Origin: Erythrobacter sp. YJ-T3-07
GTDB lineage: Bacteria > Pseudomonadota > Alphaproteobacteria > Sphingomonadales > Sphingomonadaceae
Direction: 5' to 3'
Length of the DNA: 64,000 nt
Assembly (NCBI RefSeq): GCF_015999305.1
Contig: NZ_JAEAGP010000001.1
Coordinates: 496,001-560,000 of the forward strand
In this document: positions 47,129-60,009 of the stretch, one piece after another
How positions within the stretch are numbered: the first letter of the stretch is position 1
Layout: the number at the start of each line of letters is the position of its first letter
Translations under genes and position numbers: made by a program
The notes under the pieces: generated by a model
What the model was told of the DNA's origin: nothing
The model's input: only the letters and a program-made list of their open reading frames with translations
The model's database searches: none

Positions 47129-48250
47129 ATGGACCCCGAGTCGCCCTCCGGCGCGCAGCGCTACCACCATCTCGACGCCGCGCGGGCGCTGTTCATGCTG
47201 CTGGGCATTCCCTTCCATGCGAGCCTCGCCTTCGCGGGCGGACACTGGCTGGTGATGAGCGGGTCGCGCGATCCGGTGCTCGCTGTCATCCCGCCGCTGC
47301 TGAGCGATTTTCGCATGCCCGGGTTCTTCCTGATCGCCGGGTTCTTTGCCGCGATGCTGCTGGAGCGGCGCTCTCGCGGCGTGTGGCTCAAGGGCCGGGC
47401 CGAGCGTCTGGGCGTGCCGCTGCTGACCGGGATGGCGATCATCCTGCCGCTGCAGGCGGCGATCCTGCGGTATGCGCCGCGCGGCATCGTGGACCCCGCT
47501 GCGGCGGCCCATCCGCTGGCGCACCTGTGGTTCCTGCCCACGCTGCTGATCCTGTGCGCGCTGCTGGCGGCGGTGTGGCCGCTGATTGTCCGCGCACGGG
47601 CATTCGCCGCTCCGCCGGTGATCGCACTGGCGGCAGCGCTGGCGGTGTACGAGTTGGGCCTGACCGTGGTGGAGCATCTGCTCCACAGCGATCTGAGCTT
47701 CCTCGGCGGATATCTGGATCTGCGCTCGCTAGCGATCTTCCTGCCGTTCTTTGCGCTGGGCGTCGCGCTACGGCGGTCGCCCGCGCTGTGGAATCGCTTC
47801 GCCAGGTTCGATCCGGCGGTGGCGATCATCGGGCTGCTCGCGCTGGTGCTGCATGTCGGCCTGTGGGAGGACCGCTCGACGATCGGGATGGCGCTCGACA
47901 TCCTGTTCGACGGCATGTCGTCGGTATGCCTCGTGCAGACCATCTTCGCGCTGCTGCTGCGCCTGTTCAGCAAGCCCTCCGCGCGGGTCGACCGGCTGGT
48001 CGACGCTTCTTTCACGATCTACCTGCTGCACCACCCGGTGGTGGTCGGGCTGGCGATTTTGTGCATCACCGCCGCGGTTCCGCCGCTGCTCGCGTGGGTC
48101 GCGATCTGCCTGGGAGCATTCGCGCTGCCCTATGCCGCACATCGCCTGCTGCGCCGCAGCCCGCTGGCGCTGTGGCTGCTCAACGGTGTGCGTCCGCGGC
48201 AGCGCGGCTGGGGCCTGCTGGTGGGCGCGCGCGAGGGCGCACCCGCCTGA
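47129..48250 (+). CDS. Acyltransferase-3/OpgC-like membrane protein
   Basis: A 373-residue integral membrane protein with about ten segments. The N-terminal motif RYHHLDAARALFMLLGIPFH with LLSDFRMPGFFLIAGFF, and the late SFTIYLLHHPVVVG, are those of acyltransferase-3 proteins that acetylate or succinylate periplasmic glucans and polysaccharides (OpgC/MdoC-like). The first conserved histidine (YHHLDAARA) is the likely catalytic site. The acceptor is unknown. Its stop codon lies within a duplicated copy of the gyrB 3' end. Confidence 0.85.
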   Translation: MDPESPSGAQRYHHLDAARALFMLLGIPFHASLAFAGGHWLVMSGSRDPVLAVIPPLLSDFRMPGFFLIAGFFAAMLLERRSRGVWLKGRAERLGVPLLTGMAIILPLQAAILRYAPRGIVDPAAAAHPLAHLWFLPTLLILCALLAAVWPLIVRARAFAAPPVIALAAALAVYELGLTVVEHLLHSDLSFLGGYLDLRSLAIFLPFFALGVALRRSPALWNRFARFDPAVAIIGLLALVLHVGLWEDRSTIGMALDILFDGMSSVCLVQTIFALLLRLFSKPSARVDRLVDASFTIYLLHHPVVVGLAILCITAAVPPLLAWVAICLGAFALPYAAHRLLRRSPLALWLLNGVRPRQRGWGLLVGAREGAPA

Positions 48251-48286
48251 CGCAGATCAGAGACTGAGATTCGCGACGTTCAGGGC
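48247..48286 (-). repeat. Second copy of the gyrB 3' end
   Basis: These 40 bases match the gyrB end (48305-48344) at 34 positions without a gap, exactly 58 bases away. On the minus strand the copy reads ALNVANLSL and a stop, against ALNVANLDI and a stop in gyrB. The match includes the stop codon and about ten bases beyond it. Confidence 0.85.
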
Positions 48287-48314
48287 CCCAAGCGAAGCCG
48301 ATGTCTGACGCTGG

Positions 48315-51657
<3,343 letters not shown>

Positions 51658-51697
51658 GCGATTGACGTAGCGGAAGGCGTGCCCCATCGGCGCGGGC

Positions 51698-53095
51698 ATG
51701 CTCTCTGTACTCGACATCTTCCGGATCGGGATCGGCCCGTCCTCCTCGCACACGGTCGGCCCGATGCGGATCGCCCGGCGTTTCGTCCGCGCCCTCGAAA
51801 AGGCGGGCGAATTGCCGCAGGTCGAGCGGGTGGCGGTCGAGCTGCAGGGATCGCTCGCGCTGACGGGGATCGGGCACGGCACGGTCGATGCGACCATCCT
51901 CGGCCTCGCCGGGTTCCGGCCCGAGCGGACCGACCCGGACGAGGCGGCTGCCGCGCTGCGCGGTGTCGATGCGGACAAGTGCCTCGCGCTCGGCGGGGTT
52001 GACGGTGGCCATCGCAGAATCCGTTTCGAGCGGGCTAAAGACATCGATCTGGCGGGCCACGTGATCCCCGATCTGCACCCCAATGGCATGGTCCTGCGCG
52101 CTTACGACGCATCGGGCAAACTGCTGCGCGAGGGCACCTATTTCTCCACCGGCGGCGGTTTCGTCGCCTCGCAGGCGCAGCTGAAGAAGCCGCCGAAGGA
52201 CGACCAGGTCAAGGCGGGCGCGAAGGTGCCGCATCCCTTCGGCTCGGCTGCCGAGTTGCTCGCGCTGTGCGATGCGCACGGCCTGTCGGTCGCCGAGCTG
52301 ATCCTCGCCAATGAAGACGCGATGCGCCCGCGCGAGCAAACCGTCGCCGGGCTCGATCGGATCGCGCAGGCGATGGACGGGTGCATCGATCGCGGGCTGA
52401 CCCAGCGCGGCATCCTGCCCGGCGGCCTCAAGGTGCAGCGCCGCGCGCCCGACCTGTGGGACAAGCTCTCCGGCAATCCCCTATCCAACGAGCGCGAGCA
52501 GCTGTTCGACTGGCTCAACTGCTACGCGATGGCGGTGAACGAGGAAAACGCCGCCGGGGGCCGCGTGGTCACCGCCCCCACAAATGGCGCGGCGGGTATC
52601 ATCCCGGCCGTGATCCGCTTCTATTGCAAGACCGCAGACGATGCCGACTGCGCGGAGAAGCGGCGGCTGTTCCTGCTCACCGCAGGTGCGGTCGGCCTGC
52701 TGTACAAGCAGCGGGCGAGCATTTCGGGCGCGGAGATGGGCTGTCAGGGAGAGGTCGGCGTGGCCTGTTCGATGGCCGCCGGTGGCCTCGCCGCGCTATG
52801 GGGCGCAACCCCGCATCAGGTCGCCAGCGCGGCGGAAATCGGGATGGAGCACAACCTCGGCCTGACCTGCGATCCCGTCGGCGGGCTGGTCCAGGTGCCA
52901 TGCATCGAACGCAACGCGATCGGCGCGGTCAAGGCGGTCAACGCCGCGCGCCTCGCGCTGCACCGGACGGGGGCGGAAAGCCTCGTCACGCTGGATCAGG
53001 TGATCGAGACCATGCGCCAGACCGGGCTCGACATGAGCAACAAGTACAAGGAAACCAGCCAGGGCGGGCTCGCGGTCAACGTGGTCGAATGCTGA
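51698..53095 (+). CDS. sdaA: L-serine ammonia-lyase (iron-sulfur)
   Basis: A 465-residue single-chain L-serine dehydratase, making pyruvate and ammonia from serine. The N-terminal beta domain begins [20 protein letters not shown] and the alpha domain includes [20 protein letters not shown]. Cysteines for the [4Fe-4S] cluster lie in [29 protein letters not shown]. Serine is captured by SSSHT and the C-terminal cysteine tail (VVEC) that acts as a plug in related enzymes. It lies 40 bases after the ZIP gene on the same strand. Confidence 0.97.
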   Translation: MLSVLDIFRIGIGPSSSHTVGPMRIARRFVRALEKAGELPQVERVAVELQGSLALTGIGHGTVDATILGLAGFRPERTDPDEAAAALRGVDADKCLALGGVDGGHRRIRFERAKDIDLAGHVIPDLHPNGMVLRAYDASGKLLREGTYFSTGGGFVASQAQLKKPPKDDQVKAGAKVPHPFGSAAELLALCDAHGLSVAELILANEDAMRPREQTVAGLDRIAQAMDGCIDRGLTQRGILPGGLKVQRRAPDLWDKLSGNPLSNEREQLFDWLNCYAMAVNEENAAGGRVVTAPTNGAAGIIPAVIRFYCKTADDADCAEKRRLFLLTAGAVGLLYKQRASISGAEMGCQGEVGVACSMAAGGLAALWGATPHQVASAAEIGMEHNLGLTCDPVGGLVQVPCIERNAIGAVKAVNAARLALHRTGAESLVTLDQVIETMRQTGLDMSNKYKETSQGGLAVNVVEC

Positions 53096-53110
53096 CCGGC
53101 GGACGCGCGC

Positions 53111-53896
53111 TCAGTCCGAGGGGCCGCTTCCCGAAGCGAAGGCGGGGCGGAAATCGACCGCGCCCTGCCAGATCGCCTGATCGAACACCGGGGCGAGCAT
53201 GGCGCGACTCGCGGCGTCGAACTGGGTGGCGTGGCACTGGGTCGCGGCGGCGGCAGCGGCCAGATCGGTCTCGTCATAGCCGATTCGCACGCTGAGCAGC
53301 GCGGGGTCGGTCTTGGCCCAGTTGGCCAGTTCCGCGACCGGCGCCTGACGATCCGCCCGAATGCCGAAATAGAGCAGCGCGGGCCGGTCGTTGGCGGGCA
53401 TCGCTTCGACCAGCTGGCTGGTAAATGCGCTGACCAGCCGGTGGTCGGCATGGCCATATCCGCCGTCCGGCCCCCAGGTGATGATCGTCTCCGGATGGGC
53501 CGCCGCGATTTCGCTGGCGAGCCGCGCGATCAGGCCATCGCCATCGGGAGTGCCGCGCGCCTCGTCCGCCAGCTTTCCGTCACCATAGCCGAGCATCATC
53601 GGCGCACCGAGGCCCAGCGCCCTGGCGGAGCAGCGGGCTTCGTCTTCGCGCACGGCGGCGAGCGCTTCGCCCGGCTCCAGCTGCGACACGCCCGGCCCGG
53701 CATCGCCGCTGGTCGCATAGACCAGCCGCACATCTGCCCCGGCGCGGGCGAGGGCGGAGAGCGCGGGGGCCATCGGCAGCTCGTCGTCCGGATGCGCGAG
53801 GATCACCATCACCGGACGCGTATCGCCGGTCGGCTGGGCCAGCGCCGCGCTGGCGAGAAGCAGGGCGGACACGCCTGCAAGAAGCGGCTTGGACAT
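53111..53896 (-). CDS. Exported PIG-L family deacetylase
   Basis: A 261-residue LmbE/PIG-L metallo-deacetylase. The signal peptide (MSKPLLAGVSALLLASAALA) directs it to the periplasm. Zinc ligands are in ILAHPDDELPMAPAL and the later GYGHADHRLVSAF, with the ATSGDAGPG loop between. Family members remove acetyl from GlcNAc-containing substrates. In the periplasm the substrate would be a glycan or antibiotic-like molecule (inference). It converges on sdaA with 15 bases between stops. Confidence 0.9.
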   Translation of the reverse strand: MSKPLLAGVSALLLASAALAQPTGDTRPVMVILAHPDDELPMAPALSALARAGADVRLVYATSGDAGPGVSQLEPGEALAAVREDEARCSARALGLGAPMMLGYGDGKLADEARGTPDGDGLIARLASEIAAAHPETIITWGPDGGYGHADHRLVSAFTSQLVEAMPANDRPALLYFGIRADRQAPVAELANWAKTDPALLSVRIGYDETDLAAAAAATQCHATQFDAASRAMLAPVFDQAIWQGAVDFRPAFASGSGPSD

Positions 53897-53964
53897 TGCG
53901 ATTCTCCCCTGTTCCATTCCCGCGCGAAACCCTGCCCCTCGCGTCTCGCAATGTCGAGCGCACA

Positions 53965-54150
53965 CGCGAAAAGGCCCGCGTGCCCTGAGGAGCACGCGGG
54001 CCTTGAGGTCCCCTTGGAGAGAGAGGGACCACCCTCCGGCAATGGCAGGCCCGCTTGGGGCGTATCAGCCTGGAGGAAAAATTGGCCGGCGGGGATCTTA
54101 GGGGGGGGAGAGGTCGATCCACCGCCGGCTCGAGAGGGGAAATAATCTTA
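53965..54150 (-). ncRNA. Candidate small RNA with pyrimidine-rich loops
   Basis: A structured, non-coding stretch read on the minus strand. Hairpin 1 pairs 54085-54097 with 54116-54129 (GCCGGCGG-GGATC arms, one bulge) around a loop reading GACCUCUCCCCCCCCUAA. A linker contains UUUUCCUCC, complementary to Shine-Dalgarno sites. Hairpin 2 pairs 54007-54012 with 54025-54030 around UCUCUCUCCAAG. A strong terminator hairpin with UUUU follows. No gene lies upstream on this strand for the terminator to serve, which argues for a separate transcript. C-rich anti-SD loops are typical of trans-acting sRNAs in Alphaproteobacteria. The 5' end is a guess; a plus-strand reading would have a G-run loop and no U tract. 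Confidence 0.45.
53969..54002 (-). terminator. Intrinsic terminator of the candidate small RNA
   Basis: An 11-bp perfect stem, GGCCCGCGTGC (53973-53983) with GCACGCGGGCC (53992-54002) and an 8-base loop, followed on the minus strand by TTTTC. It is upstream of the PIG-L gene start, so it ends something transcribed from beyond 54005. Confidence 0.75.
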
Positions 54151-54394
54151 CGCCCTGCTATATGAAAGTGAGAAAACACGCAGGGCCGTGCAGTTTTTTG
54201 CAACTAACTTTGTGGGCATGCTTCAGGGCATTTTCAGGTGCTTTATGGGCATCAATATTGCTTTTGCGCCAGATTTTCGGAAATTTGGCTGGCGAGCGAC
54301 AGGTTCGATCCGATGCAACTCGCGATATAAAGCCTCACCTGCATCGCTACGGCACCCGCTGGACAGGCGGCGGGGCAGCACTTACCGCGCGGCC
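54151..54394. other. guaA leader region
   Basis: An AT-richer stretch before guaA with no clear promoter hexamers and no gene. An in-frame extension of guaA to 54188 would add 69 unrelated residues and is rejected. Together with the small-RNA candidate it fills the 498-base gap before guaA. Confidence 0.5.
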
Positions 54395-55969
54395 ATGCAG
54401 CCAGACCATCTCCCCGATTCCATCCTCATCGTCGATTTCGGCAGCCAGGTGACTCAGCTGATCGCGCGCCGCGTGCGCGAAGCGGGCGTCTATTCCGAGA
54501 TCGCGCCTTTCACCCAGGCCGAAGAGGCGTTCGAGCGGATGAAGCCCAAGGGCATTATCCTCTCCGGATCGCCAGCCAGCGTGTGCGATGAAGGGAGCCC
54601 GCGCGCGCCGCAGGTGCTGTTCGACTCGGGACTGCCGATACTGGGCATTTGTTACGGCCAGCAGGTGATGACCACCCAGCTGGGCGGCGAGGTGAAGCCG
54701 GGGCACGAGACGGGCGAGGGCGGTGAATTCGGCCGCGCTTTCCTGACCGTGACCGAGCCCTGCGTCCTGTTCGAAGGCCTGTGGAACGTCGGCGAGCGGC
54801 ATCAGGTGTGGATGAGCCACGGCGACAAGGTGACGCAGTTCGCGCCCGGCTTCCGCATCGTCGCTACCAGCGACGGGGCTCCGTTTGCGCTGATCGCGGA
54901 TGACGAGCGGCGTTATTATGGCACGCAGTTCCACCCCGAGGTGTTCCACACCCCCGACGGCGCCAAGCTGCTCGCCAATTTCGCGCGCCATGTCTGCGGT
55001 CTCTCTGGCGACTGGACCATGGCCGAATACCGCGCGACCAAGATCACCGAAATCCGCGAGCAGGTCGGTGATGCGAAGGTCATCTGCGGCCTTTCCGGCG
55101 GGGTCGATTCCTCGGTCGCCGCGATCCTGATCCACGAGGCGATCGGCGAACAGCTGACCTGCGTTTTCGTCGATCACGGCCTGCTGCGGCTGGGCGAACG
55201 CGAACAGGTCGAGACCATGTTCCGCGACCATTACAACATCCCGCTGGTGGTGGTGGATGCTGAAGAGCGCTTCATGGCGGGCCTCGCCGGCCAGACCGAC
55301 CCCGAGAAGAAGCGCAAGTTCATCGGCGCGGAATTCATCAACGTCTTCGAGGAGGAGGCGAACAAAATCGGCGGCGCGGATTTCCTCGCGCAGGGCACGC
55401 TCTACCCCGACGTGATCGAGAGCGTCTCTTTCACCGGCGGCCCTTCGGTGACGATCAAGTCGCACCACAATGTCGGTGGCCTGCCAGAACGCATGAACAT
55501 GAAGCTGGTCGAGCCGCTTCGCGAACTGTTCAAGGACGAGGTCCGCGATCTGGGCCGCGAGCTCGGCCTGCCCGACATCTTCGTGGGCCGCCACCCGTTC
55601 CCCGGCCCCGGCCTCGCGATCCGCATTCCCGGCGAAGTCACCAAGGAACGCTGCGACATCCTGCGCAAGGCGGACGCGATCTATCTCGAAGAAATCCGCA
55701 ACGCAGGGCTTTACGACGCGATCTGGCAGGCCTTCGCGGTGCTGCTGCCCGTGAAGACGGTCGGCGTGATGGGCGACGGGCGGACCTACGACAGCGTCTG
55801 CGCCCTGCGCGCGGTGACCAGCACCGACGGAATGACGGCTGACGTCTACCCCTTCGACGGCGCATTCCTCGGCCGCGTGGCGACGCGCATCGTAAACGAG
55901 GTGCGCGGGATCAACCGGGTGGTCTACGACTACACCAGCAAGCCGCCCGGCACGATCGAATGGGAATAG
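54395..55969 (+). CDS. guaA: GMP synthase (glutamine-hydrolysing)
   Basis: A 524-residue enzyme making GMP from XMP, ATP and glutamine. The class I glutamine amidotransferase domain has catalytic Cys86 (GICYGQQ) and His/Glu in [12 protein letters not shown]; the ATP-pyrophosphatase domain begins [17 protein letters not shown]. The C-terminal dimer domain has [13 protein letters not shown], and ends IEWE. Length and motifs are canonical. ATG 54395 matches the family start ([18 protein letters not shown]). The leader upstream is long, shared with the divergent small-RNA candidate. Confidence 0.98.
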   Translation: MQPDHLPDSILIVDFGSQVTQLIARRVREAGVYSEIAPFTQAEEAFERMKPKGIILSGSPASVCDEGSPRAPQVLFDSGLPILGICYGQQVMTTQLGGEVKPGHETGEGGEFGRAFLTVTEPCVLFEGLWNVGERHQVWMSHGDKVTQFAPGFRIVATSDGAPFALIADDERRYYGTQFHPEVFHTPDGAKLLANFARHVCGLSGDWTMAEYRATKITEIREQVGDAKVICGLSGGVDSSVAAILIHEAIGEQLTCVFVDHGLLRLGEREQVETMFRDHYNIPLVVVDAEERFMAGLAGQTDPEKKRKFIGAEFINVFEEEANKIGGADFLAQGTLYPDVIESVSFTGGPSVTIKSHHNVGGLPERMNMKLVEPLRELFKDEVRDLGRELGLPDIFVGRHPFPGPGLAIRIPGEVTKERCDILRKADAIYLEEIRNAGLYDAIWQAFAVLLPVKTVGVMGDGRTYDSVCALRAVTSTDGMTADVYPFDGAFLGRVATRIVNEVRGINRVVYDYTSKPPGTIEWE

Positions 55970-56104
55970 CCGGGCGTCTCGGATGAGAGGGGCCCACTAA
56001 GCACCACCGTCTGGGCATGGACGGAACGCTCCGCTTTGCGCCCGCGTTGTGATTGGCGAACAGCCGCCAATTCCTGCGCGGCGCCAGCTATCCCGGAGCT
56101 TTCC

Positions 56105-57247
56105 ATGACCGATACCCACGCACCGCTACTCGACCCGCTCGACATGGCGGATATCACCACGCCCAACAGGGTGTGGATGGCCCCGCTCACCCGCAGCCGC
56201 TCGACTGCCGGCGACTGCGAGCAGACCCCGCTTCACGCGCTCTACTATGCGCAGCGGGCGGGCGCGGGTCTGATCGTTTCCGAAGCCACGCAGATCAGCC
56301 ACGAAGGGCAGGGCTACGCCTGGACGCCGGGGATCTTCACCGACGACCAGGTCGATAGCTGGAAGCTGGTGACCGACGCGGTGCATAATGCCGGCGGGCG
56401 GATATTCTGCCAGCTGTGGCATGTTGGCGCGATCAGCCACCAGGTGTTCCAGCCCGAAGGCGGCGCGCCCGTTTCTGCCAGCGCGTGGACGCCAGAGGGC
56501 GAGGCCTTCGTCGGCGACCGGCTGAGCGAAGGGCCGACCGTGCCCTTCCCCGAGGCACGCGCGCTCGAACTGAATGAAATTCCGCGCCTGCTCGACGATT
56601 ACCGCCATGCCGCGCGCTGCGCTGCGCGCGCCGGGTTCGACGGCGTGGAGGTGCATGCGGCGAACGGATACCTTATCGACCAGTTCTTGCGCAGCGGGAC
56701 CAACCGGCGCGAGGACGATTATGGCGGCAGTCTCGAAAACCGGCTGCGCCTGCTGGACGAAGTGGTCGCCGCGGTGACCGAGGTCCTGCCCGCGGGCCGG
56801 GTCGGTGTGCGCCTCTCGCCGATGGGCGGGCCGGGCGGCTCGTCCGATGCCAAGCCGGAAGAAACCTACCCCGAAGCAGCGGCCAAGCTTGCCGGGCGCG
56901 GCCTCGCCTACCTCCATGTCGTGCGCCCCAACGGCCATACCGGGAGCGGCGGATCGGACGAGGGCAACGAAATCGTCAAGGACATGCGCCAGCGATTCGA
57001 CGGCGTGTTCGTCGCCAATGGCGAGTTCTCGACCGAGGAAGCCGCGCAATGGGTCGCCGACGGCCATGCCGACGCGGTCGCCTTCGGTCGCCTGTTCATC
57101 GCCAACCCCGATCTACCCGCACGAATCGCAGCGGGCGGCCCTTACGAAGAGGCCAACGAAGCCACGTTCTACGGCGGCGGGGCGGAGGGATATGTCGATT
57201 ATCCCACGCTCGACCGTGTCAGCGACCCGTTGCCGGTTCCGGCCTGA
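56105..57247 (+). CDS. Old Yellow Enzyme family alkene reductase
   Basis: A 380-residue FMN enzyme of the NemA/OYE class, reducing activated C=C bonds with NADPH. The substrate-binding pair and proton donor are in VEVHAANGYLIDQFLR (His-x-x-Asn-x-Tyr). The FMN barrel motifs are RVWMAPLTRSRS, GRIFCQLWHVGAIS, NRREDDYGGSLENR and GHADAVAFGRLFIANPDLP. The Asn in the HxxN pair is the OYE1 form; many bacterial relatives have His. It precedes an alcohol dehydrogenase by 52 bases, suggesting an operon for unsaturated carbonyl compounds. Confidence 0.94.
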   Translation: MTDTHAPLLDPLDMADITTPNRVWMAPLTRSRSTAGDCEQTPLHALYYAQRAGAGLIVSEATQISHEGQGYAWTPGIFTDDQVDSWKLVTDAVHNAGGRIFCQLWHVGAISHQVFQPEGGAPVSASAWTPEGEAFVGDRLSEGPTVPFPEARALELNEIPRLLDDYRHAARCAARAGFDGVEVHAANGYLIDQFLRSGTNRREDDYGGSLENRLRLLDEVVAAVTEVLPAGRVGVRLSPMGGPGGSSDAKPEETYPEAAAKLAGRGLAYLHVVRPNGHTGSGGSDEGNEIVKDMRQRFDGVFVANGEFSTEEAAQWVADGHADAVAFGRLFIANPDLPARIAAGGPYEEANEATFYGGGAEGYVDYPTLDRVSDPLPVPA

Positions 57248-57299
57248 GAGCGCGAAGCCACTCATTAGCACGCCATTTTTCCAGACATCGGAGCCCGAT

Positions 57300-58304
57300 A
57301 TGAAAGCCGTCAAAGTCCGCAATCCCGCCAGTCTCGATTCGCTCGAAGTCGTCGACATCGACGCTCCGGGCGAGCCCGGCCCCGGCGAGGTGCGGGTGAA
57401 GCTGCACGCCTCCTCGCTCAACTTCCACGACTATGCGGTCGTCGCCGGGATGATCCCCACCGACGACTGGCGCATTCCGCTGTCCGATGGCGCGGGCGAG
57501 GTCGAAGCGGTCGGCGAGGGTGTCGAGGAGTTCGCGGCCGGGGACCGGGTGATGTCGGTCTTCTTCCCCGAATGGCAGGATGGACGCCCCCCGATGGGCA
57601 GTTTTGAAACCACGCCGGGCGACGGGATCGACGGGTTCGCCTGCGAGAGCGTGGTGAAGCCCGCCCGTGCCTTCACCCGGATGCCCGAAAATCTCGACTT
57701 CGCGCAGGCGGCGTGCCTGCCCTGCGCCGGGCTGACCGCGTGGCGCGCGCTGATGGAGGACGGCAATCTGCAGGCCGGTCAGACCGTGCTGCTGGAGGGC
57801 ACCGGCGGCGTCTCGATCTTCGCGCTCAGGATCGCCAAGGCAGCGGGCGCGCGCGTGATCATCACCTCCAGTTCGGACGAGAAGCTGGCGAGGGCGCGCG
57901 AGCTGGGCGCCGACCATACGATCAACTACAAGAGCAATGACGATTGGGGCGACGAGGCGTTCGACTGGTCGAAGGGCGGCGTCGATCATGTGGTCGAGGT
58001 CGGCGGGCCGGGCACGGTCAACCAAGCGATCGACGCGATCCGTCCGGGCGGGCACATCCACCTGATCGGGGTCTTGACCGGGCAGAAGGGCGAGGTCGAA
58101 ACCGCCGCGCTGATGCGCAAGATGGGGCGGTTGCAGGGGCTGACCGTCGGGAGCCGCGCGATGCAGTTGCGGATGATCGCCGCGATCGAGGCCAGTGGGA
58201 TCGAGCCGGTGATCTCGGATCGGTTTGCGCTCGCCGATCTGGCCGACGCCTTCCGCCACGAACAGGACCAGAAGCACTTCGGCAAAATCGCGATCGATAT
58301 CTGA
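57300..58304 (+). CDS. MDR-family NAD(P)-dependent alcohol/quinone oxidoreductase
   Basis: A 334-residue medium-chain dehydrogenase. The N-terminal GroES-like half (HASSLNFHDYAVVAG, LSDGAGEVEAVGEGV) lacks the zinc-site cysteines of classical alcohol dehydrogenases, so it is of the zinc-independent quinone-oxidoreductase-like type. The Rossmann half has VLLEGTGGVSIFALRIAKAA, a variant of the GxGxxG motif. The C-terminal FRHEQDQKHFGKIAIDI is typical. It lies between the alkene reductase and the nth-like gene, which begins 7 bases later. Confidence 0.92.
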   Translation: MKAVKVRNPASLDSLEVVDIDAPGEPGPGEVRVKLHASSLNFHDYAVVAGMIPTDDWRIPLSDGAGEVEAVGEGVEEFAAGDRVMSVFFPEWQDGRPPMGSFETTPGDGIDGFACESVVKPARAFTRMPENLDFAQAACLPCAGLTAWRALMEDGNLQAGQTVLLEGTGGVSIFALRIAKAAGARVIITSSSDEKLARARELGADHTINYKSNDDWGDEAFDWSKGGVDHVVEVGGPGTVNQAIDAIRPGGHIHLIGVLTGQKGEVETAALMRKMGRLQGLTVGSRAMQLRMIAAIEASGIEPVISDRFALADLADAFRHEQDQKHFGKIAIDI

Positions 58305-58311
58305 CGGCGCG

Positions 58312-59019
58312 ATGCAGCTTCCCCTTGGCGATGATCCGCGGACCGAAACGCTACGCCAGCTTCAGCCGCGGCTGATCCAGCGGTTCGGGCGGATCGAGCG
58401 TGCGCCGAGGGAGAGGCGCGCGCCCGAATGGGTGCTGGTGCAGGGCGTGATCGGCGCACGCACCCGCTCGGAAACCTCCAATGCGGCGACCGACCGGCTG
58501 CTGGCCGAATATGGATCGTGGGAGGCTGTGGCCGATGCGCCGCTCGAAGGCTTGCAGGCTGAGCTCGCCACCCAGACCTACCCCAATGTTGCGGGTGAGC
58601 GGCTGAAGGCGTGCCTCACCGATCTGGTCGCGCGGCGCGGCGCGGTCGACCTCTCGCATCTCGAGCCGATGGAGACCGACGCGGCGATGGCGTGGCTCGA
58701 GCAGCTGCCCGGCGTGGGGCGCAAGATTGCGGCAGGAGTGGTCAATGCATCCACGCTCGACCGCAAGGCGCTGGTGCTCGATTCGCATCACCGCCGGGTG
58801 CTCCAGCGGATGGGGCTGGTGCCGCACAAGGCCGATACCGCGCGCGCATACACAGCGATCATGCCGGCGATGCCGCCCGAATGGAGCGCGGCAGACTACG
58901 ACGAGCATCATCTGCTGATGAAGGAGATCGGCCGTGCCTTCTGCCGCCCGTCCAGCATGGCGTGCGGGCAATGCCCCGCGCAGGCGCTGTGCGAGACGGG
59001 GCGGGCACGCGAACACTAG
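58312..59019 (+). CDS. Endonuclease III-family DNA glycosylase
   Basis: A 235-residue helix-hairpin-helix glycosylase with an iron-sulfur cluster. The HhH is LPGVGRKIAAGVVNAS (catalytic Lys as in E. coli Nth LPGVGRKTA), and the catalytic Asp is in LVLDSHHRRVLQRMG. The cluster cysteines follow C-x6-C-x2-C-x5-C exactly (FCRPSSMACGQCPAQALC). It probably excises oxidised pyrimidines or is a MIG-type relative. Residues before 20 differ from canonical Nth, so I avoid the symbol. ATG 58312 is used. Confidence 0.88.
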   Translation: MQLPLGDDPRTETLRQLQPRLIQRFGRIERAPRERRAPEWVLVQGVIGARTRSETSNAATDRLLAEYGSWEAVADAPLEGLQAELATQTYPNVAGERLKACLTDLVARRGAVDLSHLEPMETDAAMAWLEQLPGVGRKIAAGVVNASTLDRKALVLDSHHRRVLQRMGLVPHKADTARAYTAIMPAMPPEWSAADYDEHHLLMKEIGRAFCRPSSMACGQCPAQALCETGRAREH

Positions 59020-59040
59020 GGTCGGACGGGCCGCTCGCAC

Positions 59041-59073
59041 GAAAAAGGCCGCCCAAATCGCTCCGGACGGCCT
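59041..59073 (-). terminator. Intrinsic terminator of the following small gene
   Basis: Stem AGGCCGCCC (59046-59054) with GGACGGCCT (59065-59073), one mismatch, 10-base loop, then TTTTT on the minus strand. It serves the minus-strand gene ending at 59099, and lies 22 bases after the convergent nth-like stop. Confidence 0.75.
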
Positions 59074-59098
59074 CTCGCATATCGGAAGATGGGGCCGG

Positions 59099-59503
59099 TC
59101 AGCCTTCGTCCTTCACCCGCTTGTAGGGGATGAAGTCGGTCAGGAAGACGGCTCCGCTGAAGAAGTTGCCCGTCCGGTCGCGGGTGGTAATCTGGGTCGT
59201 GCGGCACAGGCTGGGCGAGGGATCGCGGACGACCAGATAGTCGTCGTCGTCCAGCGCCTCGGGATCCTGCGTGTAGTTCACGTAGATCGTCGATCCGGTG
59301 TCGTAGACCACCGCGGTCTTGTCGATGATGTAGAGCCGCGCGGAGGGTCGATGCGGGACGCAGTTGCTCGGCTCGCCCGCCACGCGGCCTTCAAGCAGCT
59401 TGTCCAGCCGTTCCTGCCCGGTCTGCCTCTCGGCAAGCGCGGGGGTGCTGGCGACGGCGAACGCGGCAAGCATCGGAATGGCGAAACGAAAACGATTGGT
59501 CAT
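59099..59503 (-). CDS. Conserved exported protein of unknown function
   Basis: A 134-residue protein with a clear signal peptide (MTNRFRFAIPMLAAFAVAST, cut after PALA). The mature part is small and probably beta-rich, with two cysteines (SNCVPHRP and SLCRTTQ) that could form a disulfide. I do not recognise a named domain. Proteins of this appearance, starting with a short acidic helix LDKLLEGRVAGEPSNC, are common hypothetical proteins in sphingomonads. A terminator follows. Periplasmic location is the only confident inference. Confidence 0.75.
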   Translation of the reverse strand: MTNRFRFAIPMLAAFAVASTPALAERQTGQERLDKLLEGRVAGEPSNCVPHRPSARLYIIDKTAVVYDTGSTIYVNYTQDPEALDDDDYLVVRDPSPSLCRTTQITTRDRTGNFFSGAVFLTDFIPYKRVKDEG

Positions 59504-59638
59504 GGCGATATCCTCGGCAAAAAATCGTCCCTCTGAGGTGCCTTCGTAGCACGCCCTGTCTGAACAACGCCTGAGAATCGCGGATGCTCCCGGTCGGGCA
59601 TGCCGCCGGTCGCTCTGCCGGTATCTGGGGATGGGTCC

Positions 59639-59905
59639 TTAGGGGGGCCCCGGGTCCGCGCCTTCGGAGATATCGCGCAAGCTGGCCTGGTCCGCGCCGT
59701 CGGCAGGTCCGCCTTCGAGAACGAAGCGTCGGTCGCAATAGCCGCAATCGATATAGCCGTGCTCGTCGATTTCGAGATAGACCTTCGGGTGGCCGAGGGC
59801 TGCGGGCTTGTAGTTGGCGCCCGTGCGAATGTCGGTCGCGCCATCGCACCAGACGCGGCGGGTGGTCACCTTGGAGATTTCGGGCGGAGGCGGCATGATC
59901 GACAT
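59639..59905 (-). CDS. Zinc-finger CHCC (NDUFS6-like) protein
   Basis: An 88-residue protein. The signature is GHPKVYLEIDEHGYIDCGYC, then DRRFVL: a His and three Cys arrangement of the zf-CHCC family that includes the mitochondrial complex I subunit NDUFS6. Another cysteine lies in RRVWCDGA. It probably binds zinc and may act with complex I, which would fit the presence of a MidA-like factor elsewhere in the window. Start is at ATG 59905 or ATG 59896. The Gly/Asp/Pro-rich C-terminus is divergent. Confidence 0.85.
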   Translation of the reverse strand: MSIMPPPPEISKVTTRRVWCDGATDIRTGANYKPAALGHPKVYLEIDEHGYIDCGYCDRRFVLEGGPADGADQASLRDISEGADPGPP

Positions 59906-60009
59906 GGGCACGCGCATATCTTTGTGCTCGTCGCTCGGCAAGAGCATGTGCGCAACAGGACGCGCGCAAAGCGGTGGCCAAGCGGGGCGATGCGTTTTAG
60001 GGCGACGAC

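Noticed and set aside
54302..54311. GGTTCGATCC resembling a tRNA T-loop
   Set aside because: No acceptor, D or anticodon arms can be formed around it.
54188..54394. N-terminal extension of guaA
   Set aside because: It adds 69 residues with no similarity to the family; the canonical start is ATG 54395.
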